Origin: Bradyrhizobium sp. AZCC 2176
GTDB taxonomy: Bacteria; Pseudomonadota; Alphaproteobacteria; Rhizobiales; Xanthobacteraceae
DNA: 64,000 nt
NCBI RefSeq assembly: GCF_036924645.1
Contig: NZ_JAZHRX010000001.1
Coordinates: 2,356,001-2,420,000, forward strand
Reading direction: 5' to 3'
Position 1 is the first letter of the stretch; every line of letters begins with the position of its first letter. The notes beneath the pieces were generated by a model, which did no database searches, was not told where the DNA came from, and saw nothing but the letters and a program-made list of their open reading frames with translations. Positions 56,748 to 64,000 of this stretch are shown here, in pieces. A program made the translations under genes and the position numbers.

Positions 56748-57236
56748 GTCTTGAGTATCCCGTGTTCAGAACCTGCGACCTGCACAACTGCATAGCCGCC
56801 CGCGACACCTAGGTCCTTCAGGGCGGACCGCAAAATCCGCATATCCGGTCGGCTCTGGATGAATAGCCTCGACGCGCTTGCAGCCGCTGGCGCCAGTGCC
56901 ATTGAACCTGATGTTCCAACCGCCGCGGCTGGCTTCGTCGAAGATCAGGGCCTTCGTCGATTAGCTCGTCGAGCGCTGGCGCGGCGTCGATCCGCTCGGC
57001 GCGCAGCTCTGCACCGACCAATAAACAGAATCATTATTCAATCTTTAAACCGCGCCAAATGGCCGTGGTATACCAAGTCGCTGATCAATCGCGCCTCATA
57101 GCCCGCTAGCAATGAACAGCGGTTCGATTTCAAGCGATTTGATCGTTGCGCGGACGGATTCGACTCCGTAAATAGAATTCATCTACCGGGCTCCCCGATG
57201 GGCCGGCCGCGGTGCACACAACATAAAAGCCGCCGA
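56748..57236. other. 489-bp gap with a decayed LysR fragment and the sdh promoter region
   Basis: Only the LysR remnant (56863-57024) can be recognised. The rest (57025-57236) is AT-richer than the surroundings and must carry the sdhCDAB promoter; I cannot place the boxes. Confidence 0.5.
56863..57024 (+). pseudogene. C-terminal remnant of a LysR-type regulator
   Basis: The plus frame reads LQPLAPVPLNLMFQPPRLAS then SKIRAFVD, a TAG at 56962, and LVERWRG to TAA at 57022. The phrase PxxxINLMFQPxRLAxxKIRAFVDFLVERW is how many LysR substrate-binding domains end. The in-frame stop and the lack of anything recognisable upstream show that only a dead 3' end remains. Confidence 0.6.
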
Positions 57237-57635
57237 ATGACCGCCAGGATCGAACGACCGCTATCGCCCCATTTGCAGACCTATCGCTGGACCCTGACGA
57301 TGGCGCTGTCCATCGTCCACCGCATCACGGGCATGGCGCTGTATTTTGGTACCCTTCTGCTGGCCTGGTGGCTGATCGCCGCCGCCTCCGGCCCCGGCGC
57401 CTACGCCAATGTACAGGCCTTTACCGGCAGCATCATCGGCAAGCTGATCGTGTTCGGCTATACATGGGCGCTGCTGCATCATCTCCTGAGCGGTATCAGG
57501 CATTTCGTCTGGGATCTCGGCTACGGCTTCAAGGCCAATGAGCGGGAGGCCTTGACCTGGGGCGCGCTGATCGGCGGCATTTCGCTTACGGTGCTGGTCT
57601 GGATCGTCGCCTACACGGTCGGAGGCGGACGATGA
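57237..57635 (+). CDS. sdhC: Succinate dehydrogenase cytochrome b556 subunit
   Basis: A 132-residue membrane anchor of complex II, with three helices. HRITGMALYFG (quinone-side Ser/Arg region SIVHRITG) and the heme-ligand histidine in LLHHLLSGIRHFVWD are typical. The ATG at 57237 (MTARIERPLSPHLQ) is preferred; the frame opens 13 codons earlier. It overlaps sdhD by 4 bp (ATGA). Confidence 0.96.
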   Translation: MTARIERPLSPHLQTYRWTLTMALSIVHRITGMALYFGTLLLAWWLIAAASGPGAYANVQAFTGSIIGKLIVFGYTWALLHHLLSGIRHFVWDLGYGFKANEREALTWGALIGGISLTVLVWIVAYTVGGGR

Positions 57636-58027
57636 GCGCACCCAAGGCTTCGATGCGCACGCCGCTCGGGCGTGTCCGCCATCTCGGCTCCTCGCACTCC
57701 GGAACTTCCGATTTCTGGCGCCAGCGTCTCACGGGCGTGGCGCTGACGCTGCTGATCGTGCCCGTCATCGTGATCGTGCTGATGCTGATCGGCCGCAACC
57801 AGGCCGGCGCGGCGCAGATCCTGGGCTCGCCGCCGATCGCGATCATCCTGACCCTCTTCATCATCGCCAGCGCCTGGCACATGAAGATCGGCATGCAGGT
57901 AGTGATCGAGGACTACGTGCATAACGAGAAGATCAAGCTCGCCAGCGTGATGGCGAATAATTTCTTTTGTTTCGCGGTGGCGCTGGCGTCGATCTACGCG
58001 ATCCTCAAACTGTCATCGGGAGTCTAA
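57632..58027 (+). CDS. sdhD: Succinate dehydrogenase membrane anchor subunit
   Basis: A 131-residue complex II anchor with three helices. WRQRLTGVALTLLIVPVIV holds the first helix and ASAWHMKIGMQVVIEDYVH the heme/quinone region. It is coupled to sdhC by a 4-bp overlap and ends 3 bp before sdhA. Confidence 0.96.
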   Translation: MSAPKASMRTPLGRVRHLGSSHSGTSDFWRQRLTGVALTLLIVPVIVIVLMLIGRNQAGAAQILGSPPIAIILTLFIIASAWHMKIGMQVVIEDYVHNEKIKLASVMANNFFCFAVALASIYAILKLSSGV

Positions 58028-58030
58028 CCC

Positions 58031-59902
58031 ATGGCTGCTCAAAGGACGGCCGCTGAAGGTAACGGCAAGGCCGGCAACGGCAGTGGCGGAATCGGCAGTA
58101 GTCCTGCCACCAACGGAAAATCCTATCCGATCGAGGATCACACCTACGACGTGGTGGTCGTTGGCGCCGGCGGCGCCGGCCTGCGTGCCGTGGTCGGCTG
58201 CTCGGAGGCGGGCCTGCGTACCGCCTGCATCACCAAAGTGTTCCCGACCCGCTCGCATACGGTTGCGGCGCAAGGCGGCATCTCGGCTTCGCTCGGCAAC
58301 ATGCATCCGGACGACTGGCGCTGGCACATGTACGACACCGTCAAGGGGTCGGACTGGCTCGGCGACCAGGACGCGATCGAATACATGGTGCGCAACGCGC
58401 CGGAAGCCGTCTACGAGCTCGAGCACTGGGGCGTGCCGTTCTCGCGCACCGAGGACGGCAAGATCTACCAGCGCCCGTTCGGCGGCATGACCCTCGACTT
58501 CGGCAAGGGCCAGGCGCAGCGCACCTGCGCCGCCGCCGACCGGACCGGCCACGCCATGCTGCACACGATGTACGGCCAGGCGCTGCGCCATTCGGCCGAA
58601 TTCTACATCGAGTTCTTCGCCATCGACCTGATCATGGACGACCAGGGCGTCTGCCGCGGCGTCATCGCGCTCAAGCTCGACGACGGCACGCTGCACCGCT
58701 TCCGCGCCCAGACCACGATTCTGGCGACCGGTGGCTACGGCCGCGCCTACGCCTCCTGCACCTCGGCGCATACCTGCACCGGCGACGGCGGCGGCATGGT
58801 GCTGCGTGCCGGCCTGCCGCTGCAGGACATGGAATTCGTCCAGTTCCACCCGACCGGCATCTACGGCGCCGGCTGCCTCGTCACCGAGGGCGCCCGCGGC
58901 GAAGGCGGCTATCTCGTCAATTCCGAGGGCGAGCGCTTCATGGAGCGCTATGCGCCATCCGCCAAGGATCTTGCGTCGCGCGACGTGGTCTCGCGCTCGA
59001 TGACCATCGAGATCCGCGAAGGCCGCGGCGTCGGCAAGAAGAAGGACCACATCTACTTGCACCTCGATCATCTCGATCCAAAGGTTTTGCAGGAGCGGCT
59101 GCCGGGCATTTCCGAATCGGCGAAGATTTTCGCCAATGTCGACGTCACCCGCGAGCCGATCCCGATCGTGCCGACCGTGCACTACAACATGGGCGGCATT
59201 CCCACCAATTATCACGCCGAAGTGCTGACCAAGAAGGACGGCGACGACAATGCCGTGGTGCCCGGCCTGATGGCGATCGGCGAAGCCGCGTGCGTCTCCG
59301 TGCATGGCGCAAATCGTCTGGGCTCGAACTCGCTGATCGACCTCGTCGTGTTCGGCCGCGCCGCCGCGCTGCGGCTCGCGGAAAAGCTGACGCCGAACGG
59401 CAAGCAACCGGAACTGCCGAAGGATTCATCCGACTTGGCGCTCGGCCGGCTTGACCACTATCGCTACGCTTCCGGCGGCACGCCGACCGCGAAGCTGCGC
59501 GACAGCATGCAGCATGTCATGCAGAATAATTGCGCGGTGTTCCGCACCGGCGAGATCCTGCATGAAGGCCAGAACCTGATCCACAAGGTGCATGGCGGCA
59601 TCGGCGATATCGCGACCACCGACCGCTCGCTGGTTTGGAACTCCGACCTGATCGAGACGCTTGAATTCGACAATCTGATCGTGCAGGCGGTGGTGACCAT
59701 GGACTCGGCGGCGAACCGCACCGAGAGCCGCGGCGCCCATGCGCGCGAGGATTTCGCCGAGCGCGACGACAAGAACTGGATGAAGCACACGCTGGCCTGG
59801 ATCAACGATCGCGGCAAGACCACGATCGACTATCGCCCGGTGCACGACTACACGATGACGAACGACGTTCAGTACATCCCGCCGAAGGCGCGGGTTTACT
59901 GA
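58031..59902 (+). CDS. sdhA: Succinate dehydrogenase flavoprotein subunit
   Basis: A 623-residue catalytic subunit that oxidises succinate to fumarate with covalent FAD. FAD site [16 protein letters not shown], flavinylation histidine in [13 protein letters not shown], the active-site [11 protein letters not shown] and catalytic arginine in TEGARGEGG, and [11 protein letters not shown] are all present. The N-terminus carries a roughly 30-residue Gly/Asn/Ser-rich extension before the FAD domain, slightly longer than usual. GGGAG precedes the ATG. Confidence 0.97.
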   Translation: MAAQRTAAEGNGKAGNGSGGIGSSPATNGKSYPIEDHTYDVVVVGAGGAGLRAVVGCSEAGLRTACITKVFPTRSHTVAAQGGISASLGNMHPDDWRWHMYDTVKGSDWLGDQDAIEYMVRNAPEAVYELEHWGVPFSRTEDGKIYQRPFGGMTLDFGKGQAQRTCAAADRTGHAMLHTMYGQALRHSAEFYIEFFAIDLIMDDQGVCRGVIALKLDDGTLHRFRAQTTILATGGYGRAYASCTSAHTCTGDGGGMVLRAGLPLQDMEFVQFHPTGIYGAGCLVTEGARGEGGYLVNSEGERFMERYAPSAKDLASRDVVSRSMTIEIREGRGVGKKKDHIYLHLDHLDPKVLQERLPGISESAKIFANVDVTREPIPIVPTVHYNMGGIPTNYHAEVLTKKDGDDNAVVPGLMAIGEAACVSVHGANRLGSNSLIDLVVFGRAAALRLAEKLTPNGKQPELPKDSSDLALGRLDHYRYASGGTPTAKLRDSMQHVMQNNCAVFRTGEILHEGQNLIHKVHGGIGDIATTDRSLVWNSDLIETLEFDNLIVQAVVTMDSAANRTESRGAHAREDFAERDDKNWMKHTLAWINDRGKTTIDYRPVHDYTMTNDVQYIPPKARVY

Positions 59903-59926
59903 TGACGACAGCGAAGGCTTGCAAGC

Positions 59927-60712
59927 ATGGTTGAATTCGCGCTTCCAAAAAATTCAAGGATCACTGGCGGCAAGACCTGGCCGAAGCCGGCGGGCGCGAC
60001 CGAGACGCGCGAGTTCAGGGTCTATCGCTGGAATCCGGACGATGGCAAGAACCCGAGCGTCGACACCTATCACGTCGACGTCAACGAATGCGGGCCGATG
60101 GTGCTGGACGGCCTGATCTGGATCAAGAACCACATCGACCCGACGCTGACTTTCCGCCGCTCCTGCCGCGAAGGCGTCTGCGGCTCCTGCGCGATGAACA
60201 TCGACGGTCAGAACACGCTGGCCTGCACCAAGTCGATGCATGACGTGGCCTCAGGCGGTGCGGTGAAGGTCAACCCGCTGCCGCATCAGCCGGTCGTGAA
60301 GGACCTGGTGCCGGACCTAACCAATTTCTACGCGCAATATGCCTCGATCGAGCCGTGGCTGAAGACGACCACGCCGACGCCGCAGAAGGAATGGAAGCAG
60401 AGCCACGAGGACCGCGAGAAGCTCGACGGCCTCTACGAGTGCATTCTCTGCGCCTGCTGCTCGACTTCCTGCCCGAGCTATTGGTGGAACAGCGAGCGGT
60501 TCCTCGGGCCGGCCGCGCTGTTGCAGGCGACGCGCTGGGTGACGGATTCCCGCGATGAAGCCACCGGCGAGCGGCTCGATGACCTCGAAGATCCGTTCCG
60601 TCTCTACCGCTGCCATACCATCATGAACTGCGCCAAGGCGTGCCCGAAGGGTCTCAACCCGTCGGAGGCCATCGCCGAGCTCAAGCTGAAAATGGTCGAG
60701 CGGCAGATCTAG
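59927..60712 (+). CDS. sdhB: Succinate dehydrogenase iron-sulfur subunit
   Basis: A 261-residue electron-transfer subunit. [2Fe-2S] ligands lie in [13 protein letters not shown] and the later C of LACTKS; [4Fe-4S] and [3Fe-4S] ligands in [13 protein letters not shown] and [17 protein letters not shown]. It completes sdhCDAB. A GAAGG site precedes the ATG, 24 bp after sdhA. I see no terminator in the 130 bp before the kinase gene, so read-through is possible. Confidence 0.97.
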   Translation: MVEFALPKNSRITGGKTWPKPAGATETREFRVYRWNPDDGKNPSVDTYHVDVNECGPMVLDGLIWIKNHIDPTLTFRRSCREGVCGSCAMNIDGQNTLACTKSMHDVASGGAVKVNPLPHQPVVKDLVPDLTNFYAQYASIEPWLKTTTPTPQKEWKQSHEDREKLDGLYECILCACCSTSCPSYWWNSERFLGPAALLQATRWVTDSRDEATGERLDDLEDPFRLYRCHTIMNCAKACPKGLNPSEAIAELKLKMVERQI

Positions 60713-60842
60713 GCGCTGAGCGTAGACGAAGCCCTGCGATCGGCCTGATTTGAATCGATTATTATCAAGCCAGGTTCCATTTCCGACTAACTTTGTTCTC
60801 TGTGAATGATTGCGTTAAGCTCGACGTGGAGCCGGAGCGCCC

Positions 60843-62987
60843 GTGCGGATCGAGCAACGTAATTCGCTGAGACTGCTGCAATGGATGATGGTCGCGTCGC
60901 TGGCCCTTCCGTTGGCGCTGTTTGTATTTGCATCCGCCGTCTCCTGGGTCTCGATCCGCGAAACCGCCGACCGCGAGATCGAACGCGCGCTGGATGTCGC
61001 GCACGAACATGCGCTGAAGGTATTCGAAACCATCGACCGCAGCCTGTCGGAGATCGCCGAGATCATCCGCGACGTTCCCGATGCCGAGATCATTGCGCGC
61101 GAGCAATTGCTGCATCTGCGGCTGAAACAACTGGTCGCCTCCCTGCCGCAGGTGAAGTCGGCCTGGATCTTCGACGCCAAGGGGCACGCCCTCGTCAACA
61201 GCCTGGTCGTCCCGGCGCCCGGGATCGATTTTTCCGACCGGGATTATTTCAAGGTCCATGTCGCCGGCGATATCGGAACCTATATCGGTGAAGCGCTGAC
61301 GCCGCGGCCGCCGTATCAGGGTGCGACGTTCTTCGGCGTCAGCAGACGGCGCCCAAGTGAGGACGGCAGCTTCGCCGGCGTGCTGCAGGCTTCCGTGTTC
61401 CCGGAATATTTCGAGAATTACTACGCCCGGATCGGCCGGGAGCCCGGCAGCTACTTCGCGCTTGGCCGGGCGGACGGCACCGTGCTGGCGCGTTTCCCGG
61501 TCATCGATCGCGACATCCGCCTCGACCGCAACGGACCGGTCGGACAATTGATATCGGCCAATGCCGGGGCCGGCCTCATCACTGTGACGTCGCCGACCGA
61601 CGGCATCGAACGCCGCCTCGGCCACCGGCAGCTCGCCGAATACCCGGTCTATGTCGGCGCCGGCCTCGAGACCTCGGCGATACGCGCCCGCTGGCTTTCC
61701 ACGATGAGCCAGCATCTGATCTTCGGCGCGCCTGCCACCGCGCTGCTGTTTGCCCTGCTGGGGCTGGCCTTGCGCCGGACCCGCCATCTCTATTTCGAAG
61801 CCGAGAAGCGGCAGGTGGCCGAGGAAGCGCTGAAGCACGGCCAGCGGCTGGAGGCGCTGGGCCAGCTCACCGGCGGCGTCGCGCACGACTTCAACAATCT
61901 GCTCACGGTGATCCGCGCTTCCGTGGACCTGTTGCGACGGCCCGACCTACCGGAGCCGCGGCGGCTGCGCTACATCGAAGCGATCTCGGATACGGTGACC
62001 CGCGCCGCCAAGCTGACCGGGCAATTGCTGGCGTTTGCACGGCGGCAAACGTTGAAACCGGAGGTGTTCGACGTCGGACGAAGCGTGCAGACGCTGAGCG
62101 AAATGATCGGCACCCTGGTCGGCTCGCGTATCGAGATCGTCATCCTTGGGCCGGAAGAACCGTGCTTCGTCAACGCCGACGCCGGCCAGTTCGAAACCGC
62201 CATCATCAACATGGCAGTCAACGCGCGGGACGCCATGGAAGGCCATGGACGGCTGACGATTGCGGTGGGAATGGCGGCCAGCCTGCCCAACGCCGCGCCA
62301 CTGTCGCAAAATCCATATGGCTATGTTGCCGTATCCGTCGCCGACACCGGCAGCGGCATTCCGCCGGATCAGTTCGAACGTATCTTCGACCCCTTCTTCA
62401 CGACCAAGCAGGCCGGCCATGGCACCGGGCTGGGCCTGTCGCAGGTGTTCGGTTTCGCCAAGCAATCCGACGGCGAAGTAACGGTCGCCAGCGAAGTGGG
62501 CAAAGGCAGTATCTTCACGCTCTATCTGCCGCGCACCGCCGGCAGCGGGAAATCGCGACAGGCGCCGGCAGCAGGCGCCCTGGCGATCGAGGGGAGCGAG
62601 ATGTCGGTGCTCGTGGTCGAGGACAACGAGGAGGTCGGGCAATTTGCCAGCGACGCACTGACTGATCTCGGCTACACCACTCGCCTGGTCGACAGCGCCA
62701 TGCATGCGCTCGAAGAGCTGGCCGCCGACGCCGATCGTTTCGATGTCGTGTTCACCGACGTGGTCATGCCAGGCATGACCGGCATTGAACTCGCCCAGGA
62801 AATCCGCCGCCGGCACGCCGACCTGCCGGTCGTGCTGACCAGCGGTTATAGCCACGTGCTGTCGGAACACGGCAGCTACGGTTTTGAGCTGCTGCAAAAG
62901 CCCTATTCCGTCGAGCAGCTCTCGCACGTGCTGCAGCGGGTCGGCCGCCGGAAATTAAAACGGGCACCGACAGCCGCATCATCATGA
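60843..62987 (+). CDS. Hybrid sensor histidine kinase with periplasmic Cache-like domain
   Basis: A 714-residue membrane kinase starting at GTG 60843. A helix at about residues 14-36, a periplasmic PDC/Cache-type ligand domain (about 40-285, with SDRDYFKVHVAG and YIGEALTPR), and a second helix (about 291-312) lead to HisKA with the H-box histidine at residue 348 (GGVAHDFNNLL). HATPase motifs are VNARDAM (N), DTGSGIPP (G1) and GTGLGLSQV (G2). The receiver carries its phosphoacceptor at Asp639 (VFTDVVMPGMTG) and a lysine in LLQKPYS. PDC domains usually sense small organic acids or amino acids; no separate response regulator is adjacent. Confidence 0.92.
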   Translation: MRIEQRNSLRLLQWMMVASLALPLALFVFASAVSWVSIRETADREIERALDVAHEHALKVFETIDRSLSEIAEIIRDVPDAEIIAREQLLHLRLKQLVASLPQVKSAWIFDAKGHALVNSLVVPAPGIDFSDRDYFKVHVAGDIGTYIGEALTPRPPYQGATFFGVSRRRPSEDGSFAGVLQASVFPEYFENYYARIGREPGSYFALGRADGTVLARFPVIDRDIRLDRNGPVGQLISANAGAGLITVTSPTDGIERRLGHRQLAEYPVYVGAGLETSAIRARWLSTMSQHLIFGAPATALLFALLGLALRRTRHLYFEAEKRQVAEEALKHGQRLEALGQLTGGVAHDFNNLLTVIRASVDLLRRPDLPEPRRLRYIEAISDTVTRAAKLTGQLLAFARRQTLKPEVFDVGRSVQTLSEMIGTLVGSRIEIVILGPEEPCFVNADAGQFETAIINMAVNARDAMEGHGRLTIAVGMAASLPNAAPLSQNPYGYVAVSVADTGSGIPPDQFERIFDPFFTTKQAGHGTGLGLSQVFGFAKQSDGEVTVASEVGKGSIFTLYLPRTAGSGKSRQAPAAGALAIEGSEMSVLVVEDNEEVGQFASDALTDLGYTTRLVDSAMHALEELAADADRFDVVFTDVVMPGMTGIELAQEIRRRHADLPVVLTSGYSHVLSEHGSYGFELLQKPYSVEQLSHVLQRVGRRKLKRAPTAASS

Positions 62988-63060
62988 AGCCTGGTGCTTC
63001 CGGCTTAGGGCGCTCCGGGAACCATCGGGAACCTTTTGATTTGCCTGCCGTTGTGACGCC

Positions 63061-64000
63061 ATGGCCAGGGCATCCAGCAAGCCCGATCCGCGCGCAACCA
63101 AATCGGATTCCGCGGAAAAGGCGGAATTTGTAGAGGTTGTCGCCGAAGCCGGCGATCACGTCGAGCCACCACCGCCGGAGGCGGTCGAGCCCGATCCGCA
63201 GATGTCGCCGGAAGAGGCCGAGCAGGCCCGCAAGGATTATCTGCTGACGCGGTTCTGGATCAGCGCGCGCGGCTATTGGGGCAAGAACGGCGACCGGCTG
63301 GCATGGCTGTTCTCGAGCGGGCTGCTGCTCCTGATCGTCGGCCATGTCGGCTTTCAATACGGAGTCAATGTCTGGAACCGCGCCATCTTCGACGCCATCG
63401 AGAAGCGCGATTCCGCCACCGTCTATTACCTTGCCGCGGTGTTCTTCCCGCTGGCGATCGGCAGCGTATTGCTCGGCGTGGCGCAGGTGTTCGCCCGCAT
63501 GGGCATCCAGCGCCGCTGGCGCGCCTGGCTGACCAACGCGATGGTATCGCGATGGCTGGCGAGCGGCCGCTACTATCAGCTCAATCTCGTCAGTGGCGAT
63601 CACCAGAACCCGGAGTATCGCATTGCCGAGGATTTGCGCATCGCCACCGACTCGCCGGTCGATTTCGTCGCCGGCGTCACGTCGGCATTTCTGTCGGCCG
63701 CCACCTTCATTGTCGTGCTGTGGACCATCGGCGGCGCGCTGACGGTGACGCTGGGAGGCTCGACCATTACCATCCCCGGCTTCCTCGTGATTGCCGCCGT
63801 CATTTATGCCGCGCTCGCTTCAGGCTCGATCATGACGATCGGACGAAGCTTCGTGCAGGTGTCCGAGGACAAGAACCAGGCCGAGGCCGAATACCGCTAC
63901 GCGCTGACCCGCGTGCGCGAGAACGGCGAAAGCATCGCGCTGCTCGGCGGCGAGCAGGAAGAGCGCGATGGCATCGACAAGACTTTTTCAAAGGTGCTGC
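63061..64000 (+). CDS. Partial CDS: SbmA/BacA-like ABC transporter (N-terminal part)
   Basis: The frame from the ATG at 63061 is open to the window edge (313 residues). A roughly 60-residue acidic/Pro-rich start precedes helices (LAWLFSSGLLLLIVGHVGF, VYYLAAVFFPLAIGSVLLGV). RWRAWLTNAMVSRWLASGRYYQ divided across a loop, then NPEYRIAEDLR and RVRENGESIALLGGE, are typical of ABC_membrane_2/SbmA-BacA type exporters such as YddA and the vitamin B12/peptide importer family. The ATPase half should follow beyond 64000. Confidence 0.88.
   Translation, partial: MARASSKPDPRATKSDSAEKAEFVEVVAEAGDHVEPPPPEAVEPDPQMSPEEAEQARKDYLLTRFWISARGYWGKNGDRLAWLFSSGLLLLIVGHVGFQYGVNVWNRAIFDAIEKRDSATVYYLAAVFFPLAIGSVLLGVAQVFARMGIQRRWRAWLTNAMVSRWLASGRYYQLNLVSGDHQNPEYRIAEDLRIATDSPVDFVAGVTSAFLSAATFIVVLWTIGGALTVTLGGSTITIPGFLVIAAVIYAALASGSIMTIGRSFVQVSEDKNQAEAEYRYALTRVRENGESIALLGGEQEERDGIDKTFSKVL

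Noticed and set aside
54166..56808. 880-codon minus-strand frame across matB and the TauE/SafE gene
   Set aside because: It runs antisense to matB and out of frame with the exporter; no protein features. A GC-skewed third codon position explains it.

Overview
The window is about 64 kb of GC-rich alphaproteobacterial chromosome. Gene content, order and protein sequences point to Bradyrhizobium or a close Nitrobacteraceae relative such as Rhodopseudomonas. Supporting signs are a MatB-type malonyl-CoA synthase close to the Rhodopseudomonas enzyme as I remember it, a DUF2794 protein, the order ffh-rpsP-rimM-trmD-rplS-leuC, and dense mosaics of short palindromic intergenic repeats typical of that group. 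No tRNA, rRNA, CRISPR array, prophage or IS transposase was seen. This assignment is from memory of families; no search was run.

Layout. 1-4416: start of a divergent secreted esterase-like gene, a LolD/YbbA-type ABC ATPase with its FtsX-like permease, and a Bax inhibitor-1 family membrane protein. 4547-9401: an accessory patch with a GNAT acetyltransferase, a tight three-gene cassette (two-TM small protein, minimal nucleotidyltransferase, stand-alone M41-like HEAGH protease), DUF2794, an orphan terminator, and a group II intron that sits in a palindromic repeat. 9440-24433: housekeeping. It holds a DUF1223 protein, acnA, the divergent cytochrome c maturation operon ccmABCDG, an HhH secreted protein, a minus-strand run (septation protein A, ftsY, mtaB, dapF), an RluA-type pseudouridine synthase with a repetitive N-terminus, a GyrI-like protein and a SIMPL-domain protein.

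22982-31175: a type I secretion locus (HlyD adaptor, HlyB-like ABC exporter with a degenerate C39 domain, 943-residue RTX protein), divergent from a cytosolic winged-helix/TolB-N/TPR regulator. 31227-38690: an MBL-fold hydrolase, then the ribosome and translation block ffh, rpsP, rimM, trmD, rplS, then leuC. 38764-41336: a cluster of small secreted Gly/His/Tyr-rich proteins and a zincin-fold metallopeptidase. 41474-49282: leuD, a frameshifted glycosyltransferase, a CoA-ester lyase, carbonic anhydrase, asd, small envelope or secreted proteins, a hexapeptide acetyltransferase and leuB, so leucine synthesis genes are scattered through about 12 kb.

49513-64000: an MFS transporter, a sulfite-oxidase-type molybdoenzyme with its b-type cytochrome, a fasciclin protein, an SDR, matB, a TauE/SafE permease, a decayed LysR fragment, the sdhCDAB operon of complex II, a hybrid histidine kinase and the start of an SbmA/BacA-like ABC transporter.

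The most interesting candidates are the 5.3-6.4 kb cassette, the RTX secretion locus with its regulator, the His/Tyr/Gly-rich secreted cluster, the repeat-targeted intron, and a pair of 21-bp-spaced repeats between acnA and ccmA.
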